From Listeria grandensis FSL F6-0971 (GTDB lineage: Bacteria > Bacillota > Bacilli > Lactobacillales > Listeriaceae), in contig NZ_AODD01000008.1 of NCBI RefSeq assembly GCF_000525835.1, positions 44,696 to 108,695 on the forward strand: a DNA stretch of 64,000 nt, written 5' to 3'. The position numbers were made by a program, and so were the translations under genes. Of the stretch, positions 18,570-27,920 are shown piece after piece. The notes under the pieces are model-generated. The model was given only the letters and a program-made list of their open reading frames with translations. It made no database searches and had not been told where the DNA came from. Each line of letters begins with the position of its first letter. Positions within the stretch are counted from its first letter, which is position 1.

Positions 18570-19275
18570 AGTAGTATCCTTCCATTTTCATTTTTTGGTT
18601 GTTGAAAATGCTACCAATCACGTGTGCGCTCCCGCTCTGTAACTTTTGAAGGGCTTTTTTACTGTTTTCTCTAGAGGAATGGTCGCTACGAACAAGTAGG
18701 ATCGCACCGTCTACTAGCGAGCAAAGCAGTTGGGCATCAACGACTAGTTGGATTGGTGGTGTGTCAAAGATGATTTGATCAAATACCTCATAAAGCTCGG
18801 CATATACTTGTTTCATTTTCTCAGAACCTAAGAGCTCCGATGGATTTGGCGGTACAATTCCTGCTGGTAATACGTATAAGTTCTCGACATCAGTGCCGCA
18901 GATTGCTTCGTTGATCGTGATTTTACTTGTTAAAATTCCTGTTAGGCCATGTGACATTGCTTCTGGGAAGATTTTTTTCACGGTTGGTTTACGTAAATCG
19001 CCATCGATGAGGAGTGTTTTTTTGCCTTGTTGGGCGAATACGACGGCTAAATTAGCACAGATAAGTGATTTACCAGAATCAGGCTCGGAGGATGTAATAA
19101 GAATCGATTTCATGATTTTATCGACGCTTGAGAACTCGATATTTGTACGAATCGAACGAAACAACTCAGAATGTGGTGACTTTGGACTTATTTTAGCGAC
19201 TAATTTTTGCGGCTCGGTGGATTTCTTGCGTCTATGGCGAGATTCAACCTTCATTTTATTTTTCGCTTTTCTCAT
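18559..19275 (-). CDS. Bacterial tyrosine kinase, CpsD/CapB type (cluster 1)
   Basis: P-loop kinase of 238 residues that controls polysaccharide chain length together with its Wzz-like partner. Walker A is SSEPDSGKS (K69), Walker A' LLIDGDLR near 92-99, Walker B IIFDTPP near 167. The C-terminus is EGYYYAE, a short tyrosine cluster that is the expected autophosphorylation site. A basic N-terminus (MRKAKNK, HRRKK) may contact the membrane or partner. The gene abuts the Wzz-like gene without gap and overlaps licD by 11 bases. Confidence 0.9.
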   Translation of the reverse strand: MRKAKNKMKVESRHRRKKSTEPQKLVAKISPKSPHSELFRSIRTNIEFSSVDKIMKSILITSSEPDSGKSLICANLAVVFAQQGKKTLLIDGDLRKPTVKKIFPEAMSHGLTGILTSKITINEAICGTDVENLYVLPAGIVPPNPSELLGSEKMKQVYAELYEVFDQIIFDTPPIQLVVDAQLLCSLVDGAILLVRSDHSSRENSKKALQKLQSGSAHVIGSIFNNQKMKMEGYYYAE

Positions 19276-19980
19276 TTATTTCAATCCTTCCCCATGAGTT
19301 TCTGGAATTTTGGCGATATTACCAAGTAATGGAATGCCTAGTTCGTCGATTACTTCTGTTTCATCTTTGAATTTTGTATTAAAGACAACGCGGATAATCA
19401 TGATTACAAAACCGATCATCATACCACCAATAGCTCCGCCTCCGATAAGTATTACTGGGCTTGGGCTGACTGGTCTTGGATTAGCTGCAACATCTGCTTT
19501 GGCTAAGATGTCAATATTGTTCACGTTCATCACGTCGGGGGTAATTTTGGCGAAAGATTCCGCGACTGCATTGGCTATCAAAGCGGCCTGAGCTTGGTCC
19601 TCGTCTTGTACGCTGACGTTGATGACTTGGGAATTATGTTGGCTACCAACTGTGATCTTACCCATCAGTTTTCCTGCTGTGTAGTTACCACCTAAATTTT
19701 TAGCCACATCATCGAGGATTCGGGGGCTTGTTAGTAGGGCTGTATATGTGTTCACAAGTTGGATGTTAGCTTGTACCTCAGAAGTTTGGAGGTTGTTTAC
19801 ACCTGCGTCTTGTACGGATTGTGTCACAAGAATTTGCGTTTTAGCTTCGTACATCGGTGTGATTAGGAACATCAGTGCTACACCTGCAGTAAGGGCTCCG
19901 ATAACGGTTGTGCTTATAAGAAGCAACAAGTGTCGCTTGATTATTTGAAAAATGGATTTGATACTAAGAGTTTCTTTCAT
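19276..19980 (-). CDS. Wzz/CpsC-type chain-length regulator (cluster 1)
   Basis: Membrane protein of 234 residues with a transmembrane helix near 15-40, an extracytoplasmic Wzz domain including Y-E-A-K-T-Q-I-L-V near 45, a second helix near 175-200 and a short cytosolic tail. In Gram-positives this subunit recruits and activates the separate tyrosine kinase encoded by the next gene. The pair sets polymer length and export. Frame and length are normal. It lies 13 bases after the WecB/TagA-type gene. Confidence 0.9.
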   Translation of the reverse strand: MKETLSIKSIFQIIKRHLLLLISTTVIGALTAGVALMFLITPMYEAKTQILVTQSVQDAGVNNLQTSEVQANIQLVNTYTALLTSPRILDDVAKNLGGNYTAGKLMGKITVGSQHNSQVINVSVQDEDQAQAALIANAVAESFAKITPDVMNVNNIDILAKADVAANPRPVSPSPVILIGGGAIGGMMIGFVIMIIRVVFNTKFKDETEVIDELGIPLLGNIAKIPETHGEGLK

Positions 19981-19993
19981 TGTTTCTCCTTCC

Positions 19994-20743
19994 TTATTGG
20001 CGATTGGCTTTCCAAAGATTCATTTTTTCATTTTTGATATGATTTAAAAATTGTAGGTTACCTAGGAAATAGCGACGGAACATACGACGTGGCTCTTGAA
20101 TGAAGCGGTAAAACCATTCTAAACCGGCTTTTTGCATCCATTGTGGGGCGCGTGTTGTTTTACCGGCGATAACATCAAAGCTTCCACCAACTCCCATCAC
20201 AAATGGAACGTCTAATCGTTCTAAGTGTTCGCTTGCCCAGTATTCTTTTTGTGGACTGGAGAAGGCGAGAAATAGGACGTCTGCTTTGCTTTCACGAATC
20301 GTGTCGGCGATGTCGGCTGATTCTTCGGCTTGGAAATAACCATTTCGGAAGCCTGCGAAGGACATGTTAGGATATTTTTGTTTGTAGTGTGATTCGATTT
20401 TTTCAATAACTTCTTGGGTTGCTCCGAGAAAATAGGGACGATATCCTTTATCGTTACAGATTTCGAGTAGTTGTTCGAATAAGTCAATGCCTGTGACACG
20501 CTCTGGAATGTCGTGTCCGAGGAGTTTACCCGCTAGAACAATGGAGGAGCCGTCCGCGTTGATGAGTGGAGATGCGTTGACAATGTCTCTTAGTTTTGCA
20601 TCTTCGTACATCAGGTTGATCTTATTTGCGTTGATAACAACATGCTGTGTTGGAACTCTTTTTTTGATTATTGTTTCGATCTTGATTAATGTTTCGGATA
20701 AGGTTAAGCAATCTAAGTTACTGCCTAGCAATTGGGTTCTCAT
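19994..20743 (-). CDS. WecB/TagA/CpsF-family glycosyltransferase
   Basis: Membrane-associated transferase of 249 residues with the family pattern: N-terminal H-V-V-I-N-A-N-K, N-A-D-G-S-S-I-V, a G-I-D-L segment, the V-L-F-L-A-F-S-S-P-Q-K-E loop, and M-G-V-G-G-S-F-D with G-x-x-x-R-A-P-x-W-x-x-x-x-G-L-E-W-x-Y-R. Known members transfer N-acetylmannosamine or ManNAcA to a lipid-linked GlcNAc. The WecC-type dehydrogenase nearby would supply UDP-ManNAcA, which makes ManNAcA a likely sugar in polymer 1 (inference). A TTGACA-containing motif lies upstream (20814-20840). Confidence 0.88.
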   Translation of the reverse strand: MRTQLLGSNLDCLTLSETLIKIETIIKKRVPTQHVVINANKINLMYEDAKLRDIVNASPLINADGSSIVLAGKLLGHDIPERVTGIDLFEQLLEICNDKGYRPYFLGATQEVIEKIESHYKQKYPNMSFAGFRNGYFQAEESADIADTIRESKADVLFLAFSSPQKEYWASEHLERLDVPFVMGVGGSFDVIAGKTTRAPQWMQKAGLEWFYRFIQEPRRMFRRYFLGNLQFLNHIKNEKMNLWKANRQ

Positions 20744-20813
20744 TTGGCGTTCGTCCTTTCTTGTTCTTTCTTGTACTACAAGTGTAACAGCAAAAGTGTT
20801 TACATTTGGTATA

Positions 20814-20840
20814 TTCCAGATAATTGATACTTTTTGTCAA
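20814..20840 (-). promoter_or_regulatory. 27-bp motif shared with two other intergenic sites (copy 2)
   Basis: On the minus strand it begins TTGACAAAAAG and continues TATCAATTATCTGGAA, 71 bases upstream of the WecB/TagA-type gene. A possible -10 (GAATAT at 18-bp spacing) makes it a candidate internal promoter. It is nearly identical to 17231-17257. Confidence 0.45.
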
Positions 20841-20857
20841 TAGTTCGGACGGATAGG

Positions 20858-21539
20858 TTACATTCCGCTTCCTTTACCGGTAAATTCTTTGAATGTCAGG
20901 AGTAAAATCTTAATATTGAGAGGAATCGACCTTTTTTTTAATATATGTCAGATCTAATTCGACCATTTGCTGGAAGCTTATATTATTTCGACCGCTTACT
21001 TGCCATAAACCAGTACATCCTGGTGTAACAAGTAGGCGTTTCTTTTCATAGTTTGTGTAGTTTTCGTATTCGCTTATTAATGGTGGGCGCGGCCCGACGA
21101 ATGACATGTCACCTTTTAAAATGTTGATGAATTGGGGAAATTCGTCGAGGCTTGTTTTACGAATCCATTTGCCGACTTTCGTAATTCTCGGATCGTCTTT
21201 CATTTTGAACATGTGGCCTTCCATTTCGTTCTGAGCTTGCAATTTGGCCAATTGCGCCTCTGCATCGACATACATCGAGCGGAATTTGTACATATAAAAC
21301 GTTTGTCCACCTTTACCAACGCGTTTTTGTTTGAAGAATACGGGGGCTTTCCAATTTTCGAGTTTAATACTTGTGGCTATAAGAAGGAGGATTGGAGCTG
21401 AAATGATAAGCGCGAAGATGGCGGCAATAAAATCAAATAGCCGCCATACTTTGTCATGTAATGGTTTTTCGTGTGATTTACGTGTATTTTCCGAAAATGA
21501 TGTCGTTGTCTGGGTTATTTTGAGATCTGCTTTTTCCAT
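20858..21539 (-). pseudogene. Initiating sugar-1-phosphate transferase (PGT), frameshift at an A8 run (cluster 1)
   Basis: Monotopic phosphoglycosyltransferase that starts the repeat unit by moving sugar-1-phosphate to undecaprenyl phosphate. It has an N-terminal reentrant helix (residues about 30-55), F-x-Q-K-R-V-G-K-G-G and Y-K-F-R-S-M, the D-E-x-P-Q dyad (SLDEFPQFINILKGDMS), G-P-R-P-P and P-G-x-T-G-L-W-Q-V-S-G-R. The written frame stops at 20910 with VDSSQY. Removing one A from the A8 run (T8 at 20932-20939) gives the normal family ending R-S-I-P-L-N-I-K-I-L-L-x-T-F-K ... G-K-G-S-G-M, stop at 20858, 226 residues. A homopolymer error is likely; the catalytic core is unaffected. Confidence 0.85.
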
Positions 21540-21559
21540 CTTCGTTCACATCCTTTCAT

Positions 21560-22831
21560 TTAGATTGTTAGAGCTCTTTTCTTTGTTTTAGCTTGGTGTA
21601 AATTACCATGGTTGAAATAGCTCACGTCGTTACCTAAAGTTTGAACTATATTTTTCGTATCGAATAGAACGGCTTCGCGCATTTGGTTCGTGTAACTTTC
21701 AGGTATATCGCAAAACTCACTGTGATCGCTTAAGACTATAATGAGAGAACTATCTTTACAAGCTTCCTCGCCTGTCAAAATTTCTGTTGCTACGTGTGGA
21801 TCGAATGTTTGGACGTCAAATCCTGATTCTAGGAGCAATTCTTTTACTTCCATAGCGGGGCTTTCGCGGATGTCATCAATGTTTCCTTTATACGTTAGAC
21901 CAAATAGAGTCACGCGGTTTCCTTCTTGATCTGCCATCAGTTGTTCCACTTGCTCAACGATATAGGACGGCATGCTGTTGTTAACTTCACGTGCTGTTTG
22001 CATTAGTGGGGACTGCTCTGGTGCTGCGGCAATAACGAAGTACGGGTCTACCGCTAGACAGTGTCCGCCAACACCTGGTCCTGGTTGGTGTAAGTTTACA
22101 CGTGGATGCTTATTGGCCATTTCGATAACACGTAGGGCATCGATTTCTAAGTGGTTACTGATCTTAGCAAGCTCATTTGCTAGCGCGATATTCACATCAC
22201 GATAGGTATTTTCCATCAATTTGCTTAGTTCTGCTTCACCTGCTTGGGCCTTGATGATTTCACCTTCGACAAAAGAGCTATACACTGCGGCTGCTTTTTC
22301 GGTACATGCTTCCGTGATACCGCCGATAATTCGCGGATTGTGGACTAATTCGTGCATGATATTTCCTGGCAAAACACGTTCTGGGCAATGCGCTAGATAA
22401 ATGTCTTCACCGACCGTGAATCCGGCATTTTCAATCATTGGTTGTACTACATCAGCCATCGTTCGTGGGGCAATCGTGGATTCAATAATAATCGTATCGT
22501 TTTTCTTCAAAGAGGGAAGAATGCTGGTTAGGGCTGACTCAATGTAGCTTGTGTCGCAGGATTTATATAAATCATCTTTGTTAGGAGTTGGAACAGCAAC
22601 GATATAAGCATCTGCGCTGACTGGTGTTGTGCTAGCATGAAATTTACCAAGTGCGAGGGCCTCCTGCAAATCCTCAGCTAAGCCTGCTTCTTCGATGTGA
22701 AGCTGACCAGCGTTCAAATTTGCTGTCATTACAGGAGACAAGTCAACACCTGTCACTGTATTTCCGTATTTAGCAAATAGGATTGCTGTTGGTAATCCTA
22801 TATATCCAAGGCCTACTACTGTAATATTCAT
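21560..22831 (-). CDS. wecC: UDP-N-acetyl-D-mannosamine dehydrogenase-like (WecC type)
   Basis: Nucleotide-sugar dehydrogenase of 423 residues: N-terminal NAD domain (GLGYIGLP near 8), central domain, and C-terminal UDP-sugar domain. The active-site cysteine lies in P-G-P-G-V-G-G-H-C-L-A-V-D-P near 255, the sequence pattern of WecC/ManNAc dehydrogenases rather than UDP-glucose dehydrogenase (compare the gene at 50031). It makes UDP-ManNAcA by two NAD-dependent oxidations. ATG 22831 is preferred over TTG 22834, with AAGGTGG upstream. It is the first biosynthetic gene of cluster 1. The 2-epimerase needed to make UDP-ManNAc is not in the window. Confidence 0.85.
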   Translation of the reverse strand: MNITVVGLGYIGLPTAILFAKYGNTVTGVDLSPVMTANLNAGQLHIEEAGLAEDLQEALALGKFHASTTPVSADAYIVAVPTPNKDDLYKSCDTSYIESALTSILPSLKKNDTIIIESTIAPRTMADVVQPMIENAGFTVGEDIYLAHCPERVLPGNIMHELVHNPRIIGGITEACTEKAAAVYSSFVEGEIIKAQAGEAELSKLMENTYRDVNIALANELAKISNHLEIDALRVIEMANKHPRVNLHQPGPGVGGHCLAVDPYFVIAAAPEQSPLMQTAREVNNSMPSYIVEQVEQLMADQEGNRVTLFGLTYKGNIDDIRESPAMEVKELLLESGFDVQTFDPHVATEILTGEEACKDSSLIIVLSDHSEFCDIPESYTNQMREAVLFDTKNIVQTLGNDVSYFNHGNLHQAKTKKRALTI

Positions 22832-22865
22832 CAATATATTTCCACCTTTCGATTTTTAAACGACA

Positions 22866-22893
22866 CAAGGCTGGCGCTTCTCGCTCAGCCTTG
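22866..22893 (-). terminator. Hairpin between the lipoprotein and wecC
   Basis: CAAGGCTG (22866-22873) pairs with CAGCCTTG (22886-22893) across a 12-nt loop. The following T run on the minus strand is poor, so it may be a weak terminator that lets some transcripts enter cluster 1. Confidence 0.5.
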
Positions 22894-22924
22894 AGCATTA
22901 TTGGTCTTTCTACTTTTAGCACGA

Positions 22925-23383
22925 TTATTTGGAAGGTACGGTGATCGTCCATTTGATTTTTTCTGTTACTTCGTCAATGTTTGGCTCATATAAAATGGTG
23001 AATTCTTTTTGATCTGCCGGAATTTCGTAGTAACCTGAGCCTTTCAGTGTCTTACCTGCCGCGATTGAATCTCCAAAGTTATTGGCATTTAGTCCGTAAA
23101 CTTGATGTTTTTTCCCATCTTTCGTTTGGATAGCGAAATCGCCTGCACCTGCACCTGATTCTTCTTTTCCAACGTTCTTAACGGAGAAATCGATCTTAGC
23201 CATTTGTTTGTCGTTGTTGTTACTATCTTTCATCTCTACATTTGTTACAGTGATTTCGAGATCGTTTACTGTTCTTGTTTTACCGATATCATCGCTTACC
23301 GCGGCATTGCCACATCCAGCGAGGATCATAACAACTGCTAAACTCACGGTAAATAGTGTAAGGAGGCTTTTCTTCTTTTTCAT
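22925..23383 (-). CDS. DUF4352-type lipoprotein
   Basis: Lipoprotein of 152 residues: basic start MKKKKS, hydrophobic core and lipobox LAGC (cysteine near 24), then a beta-rich domain resembling DUF4352 (pattern V-x-D-L-E-I-T-V-x-x-V and G-K-x-x-x-G-x-x-Y-E-I-P). Function is unknown for the family; many members sit beside membrane or export systems. It precedes wecC by 94 bases in the same direction and has a distant relative at 41490-42035, also next to a glycosyltransferase gene. An upstream TTCTA-N6-TAGAA dyad may control it. Confidence 0.8.
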   Translation of the reverse strand: MKKKKSLLTLFTVSLAVVMILAGCGNAAVSDDIGKTRTVNDLEITVTNVEMKDSNNNDKQMAKIDFSVKNVGKEESGAGAGDFAIQTKDGKKHQVYGLNANNFGDSIAAGKTLKGSGYYEIPADQKEFTILYEPNIDEVTEKIKWTITVPSK

Positions 23384-23595
23384 AATATTACGTTCTTCCT
23401 TTCTTTTTTAGGGGATTTGTTCTTCTGGATCTACTAATAGCTTATCACCTAAAATTGCAAGAAACGCTAGATTTCGTATAATTGATTTTTTTTGTCTATT
23501 ATTTAAAATCATGCATCTATTTTTGGTTAAATTAGTAGGCTTGCGGGTGTTGAATTAGATACGTGTTCATGTCTTCTTATTGGCTGATAGTACTC

Positions 23596-23639
23596 ATTCT
23601 AACAGCAATATCGACTTTAATATTCTAGCGTATTAGAAT
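23596..23639 (-). promoter_or_regulatory. Second TTCTA-N6-TAGAA dyad with possible -10
   Basis: ATTCTA (23622-23627), six bases, TAGAAT (23634-23639). On the minus strand a -10-like TAGAAT (23601-23596) begins 21 bases after the dyad core, nearly the same spacing as at 6136-6179. The target would be the lipoprotein and perhaps cluster 1. The regulator is inferred. Confidence 0.4.
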
Positions 23640-23713
23640 TCAACGACCCATATTGTTACTACTTTGCGAACTTTTTTGCCCGTGTGTTATGTCCATATTT
23701 TTTCGCAACGAAA

Positions 23714-23763
23714 AAAGCAGGATACGCACCTCCCGTCTTATGGGCTAGTGTGTATCCTGCTTT
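23714..23763 (-). terminator. Terminator of the alpha/beta hydrolase gene
   Basis: Arms AAAGCAGGATACGCAC (23714-23729) and GTGTGTATCCTGCTTT (23748-23763) pair with one G-T wobble. On the minus strand six T residues follow. Confidence 0.85.
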
Positions 23764-25444
23764 CTATTGTAATACCATCTCTCTTAACATGATTGCGCCT
23801 GTATCGGTTTGGTTAAATGCGAAAGAAATGCTTTTAATTTCTTTCTTATTGATGTTTCCTAGTAGTGTTAAAGGAATTCTTAAATCACTCAGCGGCGTGT
23901 AACCCAGCCAAAACGGTTTCGAGAATGATTTCACTTCTATTCCGTACAGATAACTAAGTGCTGGTGTATTTTTATCCACTAACACTTCGGATTGCTTCCC
24001 TTTCTTATCTGTAAATATGATAGTAAAAGCTTGATCTTTACCTTTGTTTATTTTTTGTGTGCTGTCTTGTGCGATTAGTAGCCGTATTGTTGAGAATTTC
24101 GAAAAATCTGCTGTATTTAATGGTAATTCTATTTTATCTTTTTTATTCTTCCAGGTTACATTTAATAGGTTTAGATTGGGGCCATTCGTGTTAAACTCCG
24201 ATTCGATTGGATGCCTAAAGTAGCCTGCTGTATTCCGCTTCTCATCTACAGATTCTACAACGTATTTTGCTTTGGCGCCTGATTCTTTGACCTTTTTCTT
24301 AGCATCTGCAGAGAATAATAGCTCTGTTTTTGGTGTGTACATGGTCGTCATTACTTTGAGTCCGTACATTTTTTGTGGTGCTATATTGTTCGGGTTGAAA
24401 TTGTTTGTCGGCTTTACATTGCCATGAATGATGCCTAAAACTCCGTTGCATAATTGGTAAGGAATGTTTCGTGCTGCTTTCTGTTGATTGTATTCTTTTC
24501 TAAAACGTTATCAATAGGTACGTTAGGCGTGAAACTAAGATCTAATTTTCTACTGAAGTAATAGTGGTTGGCACCTCTTAGAAAAACATCATTTGCCCAT
24601 GACTTACGCCCTTTCTTGGCTTTTAGCTCGTCGAAGGATACTTGACCTTCCAGATTTGCTACGTCGAAATCGTATTCTGGAATAATAAAGCCATGAGGAA
24701 CATCCGTGTATGGCGCATTAGCTAGGTTTTTTGATGGTGCTAGCGAAATCATGCCTTTGATCGAATTATTGCCCTCTTTTTTCAAGTTTGTAGCAAGGAA
24801 ATCAATACCTTGTCCACCTCTGGAATGTCCTATAAGTGTCACATCATTTAGGTTGATTTTATTTTTCAAATCTAATTTAAAATTGGAAGCCTCACCGTTA
24901 ACTGCTTTGGATAATGCACTCATGTGGGCTTTGTAGATTGTAATCAAACGCTCAAAATTTTTAGAATTACCGTAATCAATGCCTCCTGCCGCTACTAATT
25001 CTTTGTATACTTCGAATTGTTCGGCATTGACGTCAATGCTTATGACAGCATATTTTTCTCTTGCTAGTGACTCAGCTAGATAAGTAAATCCTTTATAGTA
25101 ATTCTCTGCCTCTGTTATCTTTTCGTAGTTACGAATAGTATGGCGCCCATGTATAATGACAACAAGCGGATATGGGCCTCCTTTTCCTTTGGGAATCGAA
25201 AGCACGCCTTGTTTCATGTAAGGCATGTCTACTTTTCCTGGTGTTTTTAATATGCCTTTGCCTAAGTTGTAGTTAACTGTCTCAATCCCCGTTGCTTTAG
25301 CTGGCTTGGATTGTTGATTCGTCGTTGCTAGTACTGTCACCTTTGGCCCTTCTGTTGTGACTGGTACTAAATAAATAACGGTAATCCCGATAGCTACGAC
25401 TGCTAAAATACCTAATAATGAGATGCTTTTTTTTGTTTTTTCAT
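23764..25444 (-). pseudogene. Membrane-anchored or secreted alpha/beta hydrolase, two frameshifts
   Basis: Serine hydrolase of about 560 residues after repair. ATG 25444 follows a perfect GAGGAGG, but the frame then needs one more A in the A8 run (T8 at 25427-25434) to reach an N-terminal hydrophobic segment (SISLLGILAVVAIGITVIYL) and the hydrolase domain. That domain has VVIIHGRH near residue 80 (oxyanion region) and the nucleophile elbow GHSRGG near 200. A second break at 24437-24440 (A4, one base short) cuts the frame at TEF-stop; with one more base it continues L-G-I-I-H-G-N into a C-terminal beta-rich domain of about 240 residues. Substrate unknown. As written, three fragments result: about 10 codons, 25340-24435 and 24369-23764. 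Both breaks are in homopolymers, which points to sequencing error. Confidence 0.75.
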
Positions 25445-25617
25445 TTTGTCCTCCTCGTTGTTTCTGTTATTTAGCCTTGGTATCTTCGATCGTAAAAGTA
25501 AACTATGCTAGACTAGTTCATCCTCCTCCCACTACCATTAGATTACTTATGTTTCAATTATAATACAAATATTACGATAAATAAAGTTTTTTGTCATACT
25601 TATTTGTAAATCATGAA

Positions 25618-25661
25618 AAAAAGTGTCAAACGATCCTCTGAAAGGACGCTTAACACTTTTT
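25618..25661 (-). terminator. Terminator of the catabolic operon
   Basis: AAAAAGTGT (25618-25626) pairs with ACACTTTTT (25653-25661), with further pairing toward a short loop (TCCT with AGGA) and a T7 run on the minus strand. It begins 6 bases after the repaired stop of the kinase at 25667. Confidence 0.85.
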
Positions 25662-25666
25662 ATTTT

Positions 25667-27097
25667 TCAGAAAATCGTCGCTGCTTTTTTCAAGATGGTA
25701 TCGGTGTTTGCTGTGATGTCTCTGTATACTTCTTGATTTATTCTACTATATAAGGTGTTGTTTTTTTAGTGTGGCTTCGAATTGATCGCGTATCCTGACC
25801 ATTTTTTTAGTTGCCGTATTGTAATTTGGGTAAACTTCTAGCGCTACGGCGACACAGATTGCGGCGCCTAGGCTTGCGGAACCATTGACTTCATTTCGTG
25901 TCGCCGGGATTCCAAATACGTCTGCGAATATTTGCATCAGTAAGGTACTATTAGAGCCACCTCCAGAAATGATGATATTGTCCAATGTGATTCCAAGCTC
26001 GGCACACATCTCATCGACTCGATTTTTCATCGTCAAGGAAATGGCTTCTAAGATGGAGCGATAGATGTGCGCGCGTGTATGCCTCGCGTCGAATCCAATC
26101 ATCATGCCTTTGCGGTACGGTGCATCCGAGGGGGCTAGCCAATCAAGGATCGTCATTAAACCTTCTGAACCAGCGGGGATATGTTGTGCCTCGCGGTTTA
26201 AGAATTCCTCCACTGAATGGCCGTCTTGGTGCGCTTTTAGCATGATATCATCGCCTAAAAGTTCTTTAAACCAGCTCACCGTCCACATGCCACGTCTGAT
26301 TCCGTTACTTTCATAGAGATATTGATGCGGTGTCGATGCAAAATTTGTCCAAAACGCCGTCGTGCTTTTTGGATTGGTTGGGCCTGGAATCATTGCCGCG
26401 ATATAGGTACCAAGCGAGATCAGCGCGGTATTTTCAGCGAGTAACCCGGCGCCGAGTGCTTCTACCGCTTTATCGTTTGCCGTTGCGATGACCGGAATGC
26501 CTGCTGGAATTCCTAATGTATTTGCCGCCTGTTCTGTTACTGTGCCAAGCTTTGTTCCCGGCATCTGCAAATCGAACAGCATCCTGCGCGGAATCCCAAA
26601 CTGACTGATCACCGTCTCGTCTGCACTCCACGTCCAAGCATCCGTATCAATCGGCCACTGTCTTGATAGTTCGCCGCCGTATCCACGAAATTCCCCGTCA
26701 GACGGTGCGTCATGTATCCCGAAGTCGTCGTCACATACGCAACCTCTTCGTTTGCATGTTCGTAAGGTTTTGACACCCGCGCATCCATCCAGCTCATCAC
26801 CGGCGACGCCAAACTCCCGTCCCGCTTCAACAATGCCCGACAGAATCGAATTGTGCATAAGCCGAGTCCAATAATATCCGCTTTATTTCCCGGGAAATTA
26901 TCCATCGCCACTCGGCTCGCCACAATTAGCGAGTCCCACAAATCGTCGTCAGGATGTTCCACCACACCGTTTTCCGCTAAATGCATCGGTTGCAGCTCAC
27001 ACTTGCCTTCCGACACAATGACACCCTCCAAATCAAAAATGACCACTTTCGAGCTTTGCGAACCACCATCAATCCCAATAATATATTTCTTCATCAT
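25667..27097 (-). pseudogene. FGGY-family carbohydrate kinase, two frameshifts
   Basis: Sugar or polyol kinase of about 476 residues after repair. The N-terminal ATPase fold has G-I-D-G-G-S-Q-S-S-K near 10; the C-terminal FGGY half has I-I-S-G-G-G-S-N-S near 390 and the substrate-region T-A-A-N-Y-Q. The first break is near 26661 (one base missing in CAAGACAGTGG, restoring Y-Q-G-Q-W-P-I-D-T-D). The second is an A7 run (T7 at 25761-25767) with one base too many; removing it replaces the ending KKQHLI by a typical helix L-Y-S-R-I-N-Q-E-V-Y-R-D-I, stop at 25667. Known FGGY enzymes phosphorylate xylulose, ribulose, glycerol and similar. It is the last gene of the operon with GlpP-type control. Substrate is not predictable. 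Confidence 0.8.
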
Positions 27098-27129
27098 AAG
27101 TATCTAGACCTTTCTTTCCTATCAAATTT

Positions 27130-27906
27130 TTAGCGTACCAAATAGCCACCGTCCACAACGAGCAGGTGTCCATTCACGTAATCAGAAGCACGACTCGCAA
27201 GAAAGACCGTTGTTCCCATCAAATCCTGCGTCTCACCCCAACGGTTCGCTGGAATGTGATCCAGCACGCGCTGATTCGTTTCCGGATTGCTCCTCGTCGC
27301 CGACGTAATTTCCGTCGCGTAATACCCAGGCGCAATCCCATTCACCTGAATATTATACTGCGCTAGCTCGTCACAATACGCCTTCGTCAAGCCCGCAATC
27401 CCGTGTTTCGTCGCTGCATACGCTGGTGACCACTGCCCACCAAGGAACGAGAACAGCGAGCAGATGTTGATAATTTTCCCACTACGTTGCGGAATCATTC
27501 GTTTCGAAGCCTCATAACTCAGCTCAAAAGCCGCCGTCAAGTTCAGCTGAATCATCGGATCCCATTCCTTACGCCCAAACTCCTGCACCTCCGCAATTTT
27601 ACAAATCCCAGCCGAGTTCACTAAAATATCCACGCTTCCAAGCGCCTCCACACACCCATCAATAACCTGCTTTGGCACGCCCTCCTTCGTGATATCCGCT
27701 TGCATGAACACCATTTTCCCACCGACTTCCGAAATCAGCCGCTCCGTCGTCCCATCATCCGCCACAATACTCGGAATAAAAAGGTTCGCCCCCGCCTTAG
27801 CCAACGCCAACGCAAAAGCCTGCCCAAGTCCAGAGTTCCCACCAGTCACAATCGCATTTTTACCTTTTAATGAAAAAAAGTCCATTTGAAAATCTTGAAT
27901 ATTCAT
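27130..27906 (-). CDS. Short-chain dehydrogenase/reductase (KduD/gluconate-dehydrogenase-like)
   Basis: NAD(P)-dependent oxidoreductase of 258 residues. ATG 27906 (GGAGGAAATAGAG upstream) is chosen over a start 42 codons earlier, which would overlap the transporter gene. Cofactor motif TGGNSGLGQA near 20; N-S-A-G near 95; catalytic S near 147 with Y-A-A-T-K near 160; P-G-Y-Y-A-T-E and the C-terminal V-D-G-G-Y. Most similar in pattern to classical SDRs acting on sugar acids or polyols. It lies 14 bases after the MFS gene and 32 before the kinase, so the substrate is probably that of the operon: import, oxidation or reduction, then phosphorylation. Confidence 0.85.
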   Translation of the reverse strand: MNIQDFQMDFFSLKGKNAIVTGGNSGLGQAFALALAKAGANLFIPSIVADDGTTERLISEVGGKMVFMQADITKEGVPKQVIDGCVEALGSVDILVNSAGICKIAEVQEFGRKEWDPMIQLNLTAAFELSYEASKRMIPQRSGKIINICSLFSFLGGQWSPAYAATKHGIAGLTKAYCDELAQYNIQVNGIAPGYYATEITSATRSNPETNQRVLDHIPANRWGETQDLMGTTVFLASRASDYVNGHLLVVDGGYLVR

Positions 27907-27920
27907 CTCTATTTCCTCCT

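Larger units (their letters stand above)
23384..23763. other. 380-bp regulatory stretch upstream of the lipoprotein
   Basis: No gene seen. It contains a third, looser copy of the 27-bp motif (23472-23498), a TTCTA-N6-TAGAA dyad (23623-23638) and the terminator of the hydrolase (23714-23763). If the dyad promoter is used, the leader of the lipoprotein mRNA would be about 200 bases long. Confidence 0.6.
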
